A DNA stretch of 64,000 bases from Pseudevernia furfuracea (Eukaryota > Ascomycota > Lecanoromycetes > Lecanorales > Parmeliaceae): contig JAIUPT010000020.1 of NCBI GenBank assembly GCA_022315425.1, positions 1,984,001 through 2,048,000 on the forward strand, given 5' to 3'. The position numbers and the translations under genes are program-made. Below the pieces are notes generated by a model that was not told the DNA's origin, made no database searches, and saw only the letters and a list, made by a program, of their open reading frames with translations. Positions 24,414-36,381 of the stretch are shown here, piece by piece (the stretch's first letter is position 1; every line of letters begins with the position of its first letter).

Positions 24414-25922
24414 ATGCGTATCACCAAGTCCGTCGTCTTCGGCCTCGTGGGCCTGGTATGCACTGTCAATGCCACCAAAGCAATGGGTAAGCCTGTCCTC
24501 GCCAAACGGCAAGCAGTGGTCACTGTCACCAACAACGGTTGCACTGCTGTCTGCTGGGACCTATCCAGCTCAGACCTGGGCAAGGGCATAGACTGCGACG
24601 TCTACTGCGATGGAGGTTTCTCTACATCGATGCCTGCCACGTCTACGTCGACATCTACCTCCACATCCACCGTGATATCGACAGTGACATCATTTACCAA
24701 AGCTGCGTTGAACCCGCGAACAGTGATCTCTACCACCAGCGGTGACTTGAGTGCGGTCTGCTCGATAGACCTCGAGCAGGGTAATTTTGACTGTGGTTTT
24801 GGAGGCGAAGTGGATGTTCCTACATCAATGCCTGCCACGTCTACGTCCGAGGCTGCGTTGAACCAACGAACCGTGGTCTCTGCCACCAATGGTGACTGCA
24901 CTGCCATCTGCTGGGATCTGATGCCGGGTACAGAGTGTGATGTCCAATGCTCATCGGAGTTCAAGACCAAGATGCCTGGTAACGTTGCCCATCCCAGCGG
25001 TGCCAATGGTTCCCATCATCTTGCATTGATCTTCCAAGCACAGGAATCTTCTCGACCCCGTCTCCTCCCACGCTCTATGCTTCATATGCTAACAATTGGC
25101 CTCCACAGTACCCAGTAAAGCCGCTCGTGTCGCCAATCTCGAGGCTCGTGAGAACGTTCAAGGTATGTTCAGCCTTCTCACTAGTTGCAAACCTCGTCTG
25201 ACGGGAAACACAGCCCATGAAGTCCGCGAGGCACGTCTCGCTCGCAAGTTTGGTGGCCTTGTTGCCCGTGATGGTCAGTCACCCTATCCTCGTTGATCCT
25301 TACATGGTAAAAGCTCGAACTTGCGCTGACTGGGTGGCTAGATACCGTGACTGTGACTGTTACCTCTATCCCTGAGTCCTGCACTGCCGGACCGGAATCG
25401 TCCATTTCGACCACCATTGCCGGAATCCCGACCATCCTTCCTATGCAAGTACCCCAAAATGCCGGAGCTTCTGACATCTCTGCCGTTTTGTCCCAGGCAT
25501 CCGCTGCTCTCTCACTCGTTCAACAAGCTCAGGGAAGTACCGCGGCAGCCATTCCATCTGCGGCATCATCTGCCCTCTCGGAAGCCTCAGCGTTTCTGTC
25601 CTCGGCGTTTGCAACTGCACCAATCTCGGCGAATTCCACTAGCGCAATGCCAGCATCTACCGGCTCTGCATTCACTGTCTCTGCCACTACGACGGCCACA
25701 TCTACCAGCTCCGCACCCACGGTTTCATCCACTATGACGGCCACATCCACTTCATCAGAGATAACTACCGCGTCAACCACCACTCCAGTCGTGTCAGAAG
25801 CTGGAACAACGACCAGCCAATTTCCTGTTAGCACAGGTGCTGCCGCCGATCGCACCATTCCTGCCGGGCTCGTACTCTCTCTCTTGGTCGGTTTGGCTGC
25901 CAACGTTGCCTTCTTAATTTGA
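24414..25922 (+). CDS. Secreted Cys-module protein with Ser/Thr stalk and GPI-like tail
   Basis: Four exons, 24414-24978, 25109-25162, 25214-25273 and 25342-25922, all introns in phase 1; 419 aa. A signal peptide (MRITKSVVFGLVGLVCTVNA) is followed by a Kex2-type KR (PVLAKR). Three ~35-residue modules follow: NNGCTAVCWDLSSSDLGKG with CDVYC; a degenerate SGDLSAVCSIDLEQGNFDC; and NGDCTAICWDLMPGTECDV. They are spaced by Ser/Thr linkers. Exons 2 and 3 (54 and 60 nt) each encode one short charged segment (AARVANLEAREN; VREARLARKFGG). The last exon is a Ser/Thr/Ala stalk ending in a hydrophobic tail (LVLSLLVGLAANVAFLI) typical of GPI signals. I recognise no family; a surface or effector-like role is inference. 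Confidence 0.78.
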
Positions 25923-26553
25923 ACTGGCATGGGTAGAGGCTAAGGTCATGGATTCGTTGACGAATTTCCTTTGTGTGAGATGCGCGATCATGTTGTTCAT
26001 GGCATGCGGGGATCATAATGGCGGCGAGTTTTAGTCCGGCATAGCCACAATTCCTATCGATGCTTGCTCTTCTTTATTCTTTCCCTCAAGCTTTGTGGCC
26101 GTCCACAATGGAAGCCTCTCGTGGGTCTCCCATCTGTAACGTCACATAGTCACGCTTCGATAGATCAATTCATACTTGCTGCTCTCATTTGTCCCAGATA
26201 TGCAGTTACATCTGACAATGCAATTTCCTCAAGAATTCCTCAAGAAAATGGTATTCGCAGTGGCAAAATCTCTTCACAGTATGTCGATGAGAGCGCAGAA
26301 CACAAGCCCTGGGATGGTTCAGATAACTCTGCTAAGATTTCCAAACCCGATTGACGTTGGTGCATACAAGGACCGAATCTAAATGCGTAAGATCGTTGCA
26401 CTTGTTGGCAACTCGCCCGCTTGTGTAGAGGGAGCACTCATACGTGCTCGACTTTGTTTTGCTGTACTATGCTCAGACCCAATAATTTCCTGTTCGGCGC
26501 CATACCATGCCCCAACCCCCTTGCTATGCATCACATCACCGGCAAAAATACCC
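25923..26553. other. Convergent intergenic region
   Basis: 3' flanks of the secreted protein and of vps41. Short ORFs on both strands look accidental. Confidence 0.5.
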
Positions 26554-29500
26554 TCAGCCCACTCCATCGTCCATATGATGTTCGGCCACCGGACACCCTT
26601 CCCCAACCACCGTCCGCAACAACGCGGCATGATCTACCTTCGGCCCAATACTCCTGTCGTAGCCGCCTTCATCTTCGTCGGGGTCGAGGGTGTCGAAGGT
26701 GGAGAGCACGCTCGGGAGTTCCGAGTCTGGTTTTTCGTATTTGAGCAGGCAGGGGAGATGGAATATGTGGGTGCAGGGGAAGGCTATTAGGTAGGCTTTG
26801 TCTGTAGGGACGGATGGCATTAGTGAGGTTTCGTGGCATGTAGCTGGATGGGAACGGGGTAGGTTTGGGAAGTAGCGGAGCAATTAAGGATTCGAAAGAT
26901 GAGGGATAGTTTACCGTGCTCTGTGAAAATCTCCCCGCAGCCCACACAATAGCCCGGCCGGATCTTCTTTTGTGGGTTCTTGGGCTTTTTGCTGTCGAGA
27001 TGATTGGAGGACTCGTCATGGTGATGTTTCGCAACGTCGAAGCGTACGCCCATGCGCTGCCCTCTTCCGCGCTGCTGCATAGCGGCGTTGACTTCTCCCC
27101 TTAGAACTCTGGCTACACCTTCGCAGATACTTTCTTGCACCTCGTACTCCCTCAGCATCCTGCCTAACCCTTCTCTCAAGCCTTCGATTTCCAAGCCCAA
27201 AGGTATGCGTTTGACGAGTTTGAGTGGGTCAATGCTGGTGCCGACTTCTTCGAGTAGGCCGCGGATGAAGCGAGGTTTATTCATGCTGTAGTCGAGGAGG
27301 TCGTCCCAGAGTGAGGCATCGTTCTGTTCTTTGGCGAAGGCGATGGCTTGAGATACGTCGTTTAGCGAATCAATGATCAAGCGTAAAGCCTTGGTGGTAC
27401 GCCCTTCCTTGGATAAGAGGTAGACAAGCTCGGGTATGTATTTGCGTTCTTCGCACAGTTTGGAGGCAAGTGCTAGATCGTATGATTGAGAGGACTTGAG
27501 AAATTCCATCAAGAGTGGCCGATCATACTCAGCGAAGAGGTGGACGGCGGTGTCAGCATGGTCGGAGACGAGAGTTTTGCCTTCAATAGCTAGAAGGCGC
27601 TCTTCTGTTGCTGCTTTGGGAGTGGCGGTCTCTTGGGCGTCTTGTGCGATATCCCCGGTCCAGAGAGCGCGGAAGTAGAAGAAGAGGTAGGGATTTGGCA
27701 CCTTGTAGCGCTTTTCGAGCTGCTGGATAACGGTATCAGGTTGCACGATGCCATGATGGGCTTCAGCGACGAGGAGGCGAATAGGCTCCAGTGTTGCGGT
27801 GGAGAGTTCAGAGAGTGTAGCGGATTTCTGTTGGGATTTGCTGACACGGAGAAAGATGAAGCCCGGAATGTCGTCCGAGACTGCTGAGACTAGGTGGTAT
27901 TCAGCTATAAGGGACATAGTCGCATCCGCGTCTTGGAGGTGGATGTAGCAGGACAAAGCTTTCCTGGGTTGACCATTAGCGAGGTACAGTTTTGCAAGAC
28001 TTTCCATTAGGATGCGCCAATCTCGGCCTGTCTCCCCATCTTCGGTCGAATCTTCACGAACGTCGCCAGCTTTGAGCTTGCTTTCGATTGCTTCGATGAT
28101 CACGCCAGCATCGAATAAATCTGGAGCCCATCTTTCTAGGAGTTCTCTGAGGCGTAGCCGGTTTGTCTGGACATAGTGGCCGAGCATGAGCTCGTAGACG
28201 AGGGAAGGTAGCGGAGGCCGAAGCTGTGAAGTTGGTATGTATGGGGTGATTTCTTCGTACTTGTTGGCTTGGGCAAATACCAATACCCAATGCTCCCAGC
28301 TGGATGAAGTGTCGAGGACCTGGCCACAAATACGTCCGGCTTTGCTCCAGTCTTCTTTCGATATGAGCTGCTTTACCCATTTGTCACCAATTCGGCGCTT
28401 CTCTTTCTCGGCTTGCGAGTTTGGATTTCGCTGGCCTGAGACGGTAGTCTGAGAGCTGTCATCTGCAAAGAAGTCGACAAGACTACCTTGCGTTTTGGTT
28501 GGTGTGCTTGAAGGGCTGTCTGAAGATCTGTCAGACTGGCCATGGACCGCTTCTGGATTCCGATTAAGCAGATTCCATGCGTCTTCATAAAAATCATGAC
28601 TTTCTAACCAAGAAAGATGGTCGGAAAGTGATGGTTTTGTCGCAATGACGCAGTCGTAAGGACTGTGTATGAAGATTTTCATCCCGTGTGCTAAAGTAGC
28701 TGGGTTGGGTATCTCGCTTATTTGGGCTGAAGTAAGACTGGCCTTGGTATCTGCATCGCTAGCAGCTTTGACGCTTGACCCTGGGCTTCCACCGCTGCGA
28801 ACGCTTATGGAGCTGCTGAAAAGCCGAGCTGGATACATGGTAGCATCCCAGATACCACCTCCAATGGCTTCGATGCCGCCACCGATGGCTTCGAATGCAC
28901 CTCTCTGCATCGTGGCCTTGCTGGAAATGCGCATTGCAGGAAGGACTCCCAGGTGGTAGTCTGTTGCTGACAGGCTTTCGAAACGGCTCATATTCAGCGT
29001 GTCGGCCACGCTGACTTCCTCTTTGGTTGTGATGTCGATGATCCTCATCTCAGGTTGGAGCGCATTTTTGCGCCGATGCCTTCCCGGTTTCGTGTCTGTT
29101 GGGTTGGAAGAAGTATCCTCCTCTGGTGTGATATATGCAAGTACAAGAAGCAAGTTTGGGGTATATAGCGAAATTCCAGATATAATACAATCGATTCGTA
29201 AACTAGTACACGTTAGCTTGGGGTTCGGAAGTCTTCTAGCCAGTAATACTCATACATTGTGACGACTTCTGCGCGTCCTAGCTTGCGTTCACCAACTTCT
29301 TTGCCAACGCCGGCCCCTCCCGGGTGGACATTTATGATCCATATTGTGCCGGACCATCCTACTACTAGCTTCTCTGTGCGTCTGCTTTTCTGCGGTGTCT
29401 TTAGACGCTCAAGATCTGGCGGATCCCGAGGTTTCTCCAGAGAGCCATTAGTGGTGGAATATCCGTCATCAGATTCTAGGCCCGCTTCATCTATCCACTC

Positions 29501-30615
29501 GACATGCGCTTTCCAAATGCCTGCCATCTCATCCCAGCCCGGGCGGTTTGGATGGTCAGTATGGCTGATCCTTTTCCACGCGAATTCACTCTCTCCAGTC
29601 TCGAGATGCAGGTTTGATCGCATGATTTTTATACCTTGTTCGTTGACCCATACTATGTATTTTCCAGACAACGACCATTTGATGGTGCTTATAGCTCCCT
29701 CCCCAGAATGCAGGACCTGATCTCGTCCAGTGTTACCTCCTAGGCCTATTACACCAAGCCATCCGGAAGCTGAGGCAGCGGCACTGCCAGTAGTTGTCGA
29801 GGTAGAACTAGTCCCCGAACGTCCTCCCACAGTCAATACCAGATTACCAGCCATGCCGCCGGATAGGTAAGATCGATCAGCTCTGTAGTCAGGAGACAGA
29901 GACACGGTCTGTACTGGGCGGCCAAAATTCCTTAATTGAACATCTTTGGGGTCTGTCAAAGACGCAACACACACGTTTCCGTCTATAGAAGAAGAAGCGG
30001 TGTAGATCATATTCGAAGGTGTGAGTGGGACACCCTGTTGCTGCGGTGTCCTTGAGGACGGCGAATCATTCTTGCTTTTGGGTGTCGAAGGCCTAGGAGA
30101 CCCTCTATGCTCAGAGGCAATTCTATTCACGGCGTCCAATTTGGTAGCTGCAAGTGGAGGAGGGAACGGAGATACGGAAAGGCCTGAGATAGATGCTGTA
30201 TGGGCATGGTAAACCCGGATGGGATTCAGGGAGGGCACAGACAGCACGTGCTATCGGATGCAGTCAGCAGGCGTAAACAGTTCTAGTCAAGCTGAAGCTC
30301 ACTATGTTCCCATTGTGTGTGCCTATGATCTAGGGCGCTGTCAGTCTTGCATTCACGCCCTAGAAGTAGCAAGGGCCGACTCACCATCTTGTCGCCTGCA
30401 ACTAGAAATGCGCTTGTAGCATCGCCATTCCGGTATACTGTCTTGAGGTGTTGCGTCAAGGATGCGTACTTCAGACGCGGTTCTTCGTCCTCATCTTCGT
30501 CTGAAGCTTCTCCCTCTTCCCCATTCTCAGTCTCGGGTTTGCCATTGCTGGCAAGAGTTGACTCCTCTTCATCAACGCTTTCATCCTGATCAGCCTCTCC
30601 AGCCTCCGAAGCCAT
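26554..30615 (-). CDS. vps41: Vps41, HOPS tethering complex subunit
   Basis: Five exons on the minus strand: 30615-30385, 30329-30303, 30250-29256, 29202-26915, 26843-26554; introns 52-71 nt; 1276 aa. Vps41 is a HOPS subunit that binds the Rab7/Ypt7 GTPase and tethers late endosomes and AP-3 vesicles to the vacuole. An acidic N-terminus leads into PRLKYASLTQHL, then a WD40 propeller (THNGNIHVLSVPSL, VYHAHTASISGLSVSPF, IKWSLSGKYIVW, VVGWSGTIWIINVHP, YTPNLLLVLAYITPEED), a long helical clathrin-repeat region, and a C-terminal RING-like zinc module beginning CVGCGEIF. The 27 nt exon 2 (IIGTHNGNI) is required to complete the first WD blade. The start MASEAGEAD is preferred to an upstream Met. The final CPxC of the RING reads CPVA. 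Confidence 0.93.
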
Positions 30616-30860
30616 GGAGAAAGAATGCGCTGACTCCAGAATGAAGAAGCAGAGCACGGCACCAGACGGGGTTGCGGAGAGCTCTCCAGCGGCCAGCCCT
30701 AGCCCTATCCACTAGGCTCCTTTCAGAATGATGTTTCGTCAATGAAACCCCTCGACCCTCCATTCTCCATGCCATCCCTCCACCTGGACCCTACAGGATG
30801 TGGCTGCCTGGCAGTGAGTCTTCCAATGTCTTCCCAATGTAACACTATCCCAAGCAGATC

Positions 30861-32300
30861 ATGCCACCTAGTTTGAACTGCCTGTGTCTGCGACTTGCGC
30901 GCATCTTCACTCCATACCAGTGCCGGCCATTCAGCTCTCTACGAATCATCCAGAATCCTCCTGTCCGATCAAGAAGCTCTTCCTTTCATTCTACCGGTGA
31001 TCTACGCTCGCGAAAGGGCAAAGAGCGAAATGGCTACTTCTCATCGAGCGCCCCGCACTCCATACAGCAAGATGCGAAGCCGGAAAAACCCCTTGCAAAG
31101 CCCGAGGAATCTTCTCAGAGCAACAAGCGGAAAACCACAAGACCCCAAGCAGCAAAGAACTCTCTGCGGAGAGTTGCAGTGGAGGCTCAACGATCTAGAG
31201 ATGGGAAAGTTTCTAGGAAGATCCCGGGCCCTGTCCATCAGGCAACCTCCAAGGTTAGACATTGCCCAGGAGTCTTCCACGACTACTGCTGACTATTTGA
31301 AAATGCATAGACGGTGACAGCGATCTGCGCTGCTGAAGAATACGACATTGCCGAGGTAGCTCGAATATTTCACAGCCTAGGCAATAATGTGGATCCCTAT
31401 AAGACGGAGCTGTATCCGCAGGTCGTGCATGTAGCACTGCCTGTGCATGCAGATCCTTCGAACCCAGAAGAGACGAGTGTTGGGGACGTTTTTGTGTTCC
31501 CATCTGGCACTGTTGTTGCATGGGCAATTCCTGAGAGCGTACTCACGCCCTTAGTGTCGAAAACACTACTGCCGGCTGCCAAGTACCCGCTTGATCAACA
31601 GGAGGAAGAGGATCTTGACTATTCCGAAGATCCGAAAAGAGAACACAGCAGTATCAGGGGTGATAGGATCATGCTCGGCACAAAGCCCAAGTCTTCCCAA
31701 TCTTCCGTAGAAAATGAGATCGAAGGGTCCATGCCTGCAGATTCCGATGATTTACAGGTCCACAGTCGATATCTTGACACTGTGCTTACAAAAATAGCCT
31801 TTTCTTCCGGCCTAGCGCGCTCGACGAAGCTGGCCGTGCTCGAGACTCTTCTAAGAGATTATCAAGAATCCACCAGAACCATTCCCTCCCAACTCTCCCG
31901 GGGAGGCCGCATGCCTTTTACGCGACATTTTATATCGACAAAGACAGGCCAGCTCCTCAGTATCCGGGCCCAACTGAATCTTTACTCCGAGCTGACCGAC
32001 TCCCTGCCAGACCTCTTCTGGGACAGCCGTCACGAATTGGGACTCGAAGGCTATTACGACCAGGTTGGAAAAGCACTGGATACCAACGTCCGCATCAAGA
32101 CCTTGAACGAGAAGATGGACTACGCACAGGAAATAGCCAGCGTGCTGCGGCAACATTTGAGCGAGGCACATGGTGTCCGGTTGGAATGGATCATCATCTT
32201 GTTGATTGCGGTGGAAGTGTTTTTTGCTTTACAGAGGGAATTCAAGGAGTGGTACAGGGGTCGCTCTTTGGAGAATCAGGAGCGTACAGTCGCCGAATGA
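30861..32300 (+). CDS. Mitochondrial DUF155 protein, RMND1/Mrx10-like
   Basis: Two exons, 30861-31253 and 31311-32300, with a 57 nt intron (GTTAGA donor, CATAG acceptor); 460 aa. The N-terminus is Arg/Ser-rich without acids (LRLARIFTPYQCRPFSSLRI), a mitochondrial presequence. The DUF155 domain runs from ~132 (TVTAICAAEEYDI) to ~400 and includes GDVFVFPSGTVVAWAIPE and the helix ALDTNVRIKTLNEKMDYA. A C-terminal membrane helix (WIIILLIAVEVFFAL) follows, then a short charged tail, the architecture of inner-membrane RMND1/Mrx10 that support mitochondrial translation. Divergent from vps41 over 245 bp. A low-complexity acidic insert lies at ~232-285. Confidence 0.9.
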
Positions 32301-32916
32301 GGCAGAATACTCGACGCAACGGAGAAGCGTTGACAGTTGAGGTGTAATGCATGGCGTTTGGATTCCAAAAGATACCCTGCTCTCTAGTCCTTGTAAAAAC
32401 GGAACTTTGGCCATTTAGCTTTTCACGTCTGCTCATCGTCTTCTTGCCTATTCTACATTACCTTCAATGCGAAGTAGTTTGCAACCTGTTATCTACGATC
32501 ATCGAAGTCATTATTCTGAAGGGATCTATATTAGGAGATACCGAAGTATCCATCTACATCCATCTGACAGGATGAGGTGAGTAACTGTGCAGAATTGCGG
32601 TAAGGGATCACTGTCTGAGTTGCGTAGGTCATTGTTGCGAGAAATCTTAGCTATCGTCATAATCTCATAAGCTTATAAGCTACCCTACAGGCCGAATCTC
32701 GCAGAAGCAACATCTCCCGGCGGGCAAAGGAACTCACTCCACATCACATTGCGGAAAACGCACCACGAAGTCTCGACCTCGCCGCTGGCATGAAATGATG
32801 AAATCTGGCCTCCATGCAGAGCCCCGACTCGACAAGCACCTCCACGCTACTAAGTCCGCAAGCAGCTCTGGACTTCGGAATCCTCCACTCAGTAGTCTGA
32901 CTTCGGCCACTGTGTT
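32301..32916. other. Intergenic region
   Basis: 3' flank of the DUF155 gene; no gene or repeat recognised. Confidence 0.5.
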
Positions 32917-33749
32917 CTATCCTCTCTTTGAGGAGTATGTGCGGCGTGGGAAGGTCCTTCTACTTCGAGGTGCGCGGGAATCTGGAGCACCTATACTTGT
33001 CCCATCGGATGAAGTATTGATGTGATTGCTAGTTTCGTCTTCAGGAGGCTCTTCTTGGATGGGTTGGCTTTGAAGCTCTCCTTCTCGGCGCGCTTTTTTG
33101 TAGAGCTGTTGTATGTCGAGCTCCTGGAACAACTGAACAGCGTGGAGTCCAACTAGACGACGGTACTCGAGATTTTCCTACTGCGAATGGATTAAGGAGC
33201 TTCTCAAAGGGATTCATGACTTCACGCGATTTTCGCTTCGATAACTTCAAATCAACCCAGCGGTAGTCCTCTACCTCGCCGACTCTGAAGGACATGGCGA
33301 TGCACTCTGTGTACAAGGATGCGCCAGCGGCAACACAGGGACCCTCGATTACGCAGAAGTTGGGGCTATGGACGAAACACTGCTGTAGCACCGACAGTAG
33401 TGAGAGATGCAACCTGATCCAACAACTCGTCAATTCAAGAGGCGTTGAACTCATCAAATGAGTCACGGGTTTGAGATGAGCCGGGTACAAACTATAGCAA
33501 ATTTGCAAATGCAATGTCAAAGAGTGACGATAGTCCGCCGTAGAGGACTAGTTGAAGATATTGTGCGACTTCTTTCATGTGATCATAGAGTCCCTCCACT
33601 TCCTCTGGCAAATGTATGCGGCGTGACGTCGGACCTCCAATGCCAAGAGACGCAGGCGATTTTGAATACGCTAATAATTCCGCGTTTAGTAAGCGCCTTC
33701 TCCACCAACCTCCTTGTTTGCAATTCTCTGTGATGGGACTAGATAGCAA
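32917..33749 (-). pseudogene. Decayed hypothetical gene
   Basis: Three coding-looking stretches follow each other on the minus strand in different frames: 33749-33492 (EEVEGLYDHMKEVAQYLQLV), about 33370-33180 (GEVEDYRWVDLKLSKRKSRE, PFEKLLNPFAVG), and 33178-32917 (LEYRRLVGLHAVQLFQELDI...). The second and third are offset by one base near 33178 with no credible intron between them, and stops separate the first and second. This fits a frameshifted gene, though unseen introns could rescue it. The protein is not recognised. Confidence 0.35.
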
Positions 33750-33832
33750 TCAAGGCCAAACTTGCGGAGCAAAAGCCTCTCTCTTTAAAAATTCTTAAAT
33801 AGCCTGGATCATTTTGCTACCAACTTGGATCA

Positions 33833-34720
33833 ATGGAAGAGGAAGAGGTTCTCGAATTGGCCAAACAGTCTCTATCACTTGAGTCGAAATCCCATCGCCG
33901 CCCAGAGCAGAGCAATTACGACGTCTTCCGAACACATGTCTCAAAGCCTATTCTCCAACTCTTTGAGATGTCCAAGCCCGCATCGTGCAGACACCAATGG
34001 AAGGATGGTGTGAATCTCGCTGTGCCAATGCAGGCAATGTTCAAATCGCGGTCTCTAGCAAAGCTTCAAAGCCCAAGATATTCGCAGTTGCTGAAAACAT
34101 ACGACGGTGGGAGCCCGAAACTGGCAAGTGTAATTGATGTAGGACTTCCAAGATCTAGATTGCGGAAAGTGAGTAACTAAGGTTCGATCTAGTATATCGC
34201 AGACCAAGCATTTGCATCTTTCCCCAAAGATCTTCGAGAGCTATCGTATTCCGCAACCAGAACCGACCCTTCTCCCGTAGAGAAGTATGTAAGTCTCAAG
34301 CCCATCTTAAGTCGGACATGCGGCCGTTCAACTCTTCCCACTGGTCTCGGCCCATGTCTAAAGTACTATTCCATCATTTGCCAACAAAATGACCTTAACA
34401 ATTTCCTCTATCCTATCATCGCTAGTTATATACGGGAGGTGAAGAGCCCTAGAAGTTGTGAGCTCTGCGAGCGCTCGCATTTCACTCTGACGGCTCACCA
34501 TCTCGTTCCTCGTTCTGTGCATCGTAAAGCTCTTGAGCAAGGGTGGCACGACACACAGAAATTAAAAAGCCTTGCTTGGCTATGTCGAGGATGCCATGGT
34601 TTTGTGCACAAAATCGCAACCCATGAGGCTCTGGCGAAGGATTATTGGAGCATTCAGCTGTTGTTGAGAAGGACGGAAATTTGGCAGTTTGCAAAGACAG
34701 TCGGCAGGCTCGTCAACTAA
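33833..34720 (+). CDS. HNH-nuclease-like protein
   Basis: Two coding blocks, 33833-34138 and 34193-34720, if a 54 nt intron GTAGGA...CTAG with TAACTAA branch is removed; 277 aa. The C-terminal half carries an HNH-type zinc site: CELCERSHF, LTAHHLVPRSVH and WLCRGCHGFVHK, the two-Cys-pair plus HH layout of HNH endonucleases, and matches a fungal HNH family of unknown role as I remember it. The upstream block (SNYDVFRTHVSKPILQLFEM, RHQWKDGVNLAVPMQ) fits the N-terminal half of that family. Without the intron the same frame continues but meets TAA and TAG at 34178-34192, so a pseudogene, or a 24 nt micro-intron from GTGAGT at 34169, are alternatives. Confidence 0.6.
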
Positions 34721-36381
34721 GTGAAAGGTTTGTGAAGACGCAGGTTGCACAATGGATGAGCTGCATGAAAGAAATTATGCAAACTGGTCATGGCTAAGGT
34801 GCTTCTCTGCTCCTATATGTCTAATGCACCCGGCAGTGCTGGCTGCGAGGCATTGAACAATTACGGGAAATTTAGGACCCAAAATAATGATCTTGAATTG
34901 GCTAGAATGTAAGCCCGAATCAGGCTGTGATTGGACAATTGAAGGCGTCTTGACAAGGTCAGCCGAAACATGATGGGACATGCGAGAGATTTTTCGTGGT
35001 CGCCTCATCCTGTGTCCCGACAGAGACAATGTGGAGCCCTAAAAATGGGATCTACAACTGTGAACAGGCAGCTGGAGCAGCTGAGACAGCAAGGCACCGC
35101 TCGCATGATTAGGAGGATGCCACTCTACCCGCAGCACTTTGTTGTGATGATGTGCAAATAAAGAGAATGTACTGCAATGCTACCCTATCTCGGACGACTA
35201 TGATGGACGGTTGCTTCTACTCGTAATTAAGTGTTATTTGAGGGTTAGAGTTTGTGCGCATCTCCAAAGGTTCGCTGTGACTTATGTTATGGTTTAAGGC
35301 CCTATTCAGCTATTCAGCATGTGAGCTGTGATGGCTGAGATGGTTGAACACCGCTTAAGTGAAAAATGGCTGCTCAGCTTCAACAGTTTACAAGCATATT
35401 TTTCCATCTCACATCAACAGTGGACCCCTTTGAATCGGATTGACTGTTGCTATGAAATTCATTTTTGCTATTCTACCTTCACCTCAAACCAAGGCTCACG
35501 CCTACAGGACTTCTTATCTTCTTACCTGATACAAAAACGTCAAGTGATCACAGCTACCGTTCTTGGCTGGCCTGATCAGCCTTGTGACCGGTAGAAATGG
35601 CACTACCAAAGTTCACTGACTGCTCAGAGAACAAGTCTGGATCTCAGGTAAGAGAACTCACTGATGGAGATTAGGAGTCTGTTTCGTCTTCTACTTGTGA
35701 GTGAAAGCCCGCCTTTGCATCTTAATCGAATCTTCTAGACCTTTGCCTATGGCACGTCTAGAGCAAGCCGCTACATTTTGTCGTTGACCATAGCTAAACA
35801 GAACTGCTTTCTGACTTCACTTGCGCTTAGGCCCATGGTATTTCTACGGGGTATGCGCTGCTTGCAGTGGTCGAAGTCCTGCAGCTACTACATTGATTCC
35901 CCCTTAATTCATTTACTGCCAGCAGCCGGCGCTTCGAATAAGGCATTCCGGATGAAACAGGTTTATTGTCTGTTTGATACAATAGAAAGAAGGGGTAGTT
36001 TACTGCAGACAATAGCGAACTTCGTAGACAATAAGCCGGACAAGCTGCAGGATGGGCAATGTTGTGATACTATTGAGGAATTCAGGAAGCGAGTGAGGTC
36101 TTCCGCTCGAGCCTGATCAACACAAATCATCATCATCAGTAATTTGCCGAGATTTTAAACCCACAACAAACCTCATTACCTTACAATTTTTTCTTCATCA
36201 TCCTCATCACCACCACATTCTTGCTACTTTGCTACCCCAACTATCCTCTACACAGCTACACAACAGAGCTACTTCGCTTTACATTGCATTCCATAGCTAC
36301 ACATCATCCATCTACATAGCTACCATAGCTACGCGAAACGCGGTCTACATACCCCAAATCACTCACATCTTTACTGTCAAA
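34721..36381. other. Gene-poor interval
   Basis: No supportable gene. A plus-strand frame at 35778-36116 ends in a charged stretch (CLFDTIERRGSLLQTIANFV) but has no family match. The last ~250 bases are AC/TC-rich, the probable leader of the zinc-knuckle gene. Confidence 0.45.

Noticed and set aside
30616..30657. Upstream in-frame Met for Vps41
   Set aside because: Adds a hydrophobic stretch not expected in a cytosolic HOPS subunit; the MASEAGEAD start has better context.
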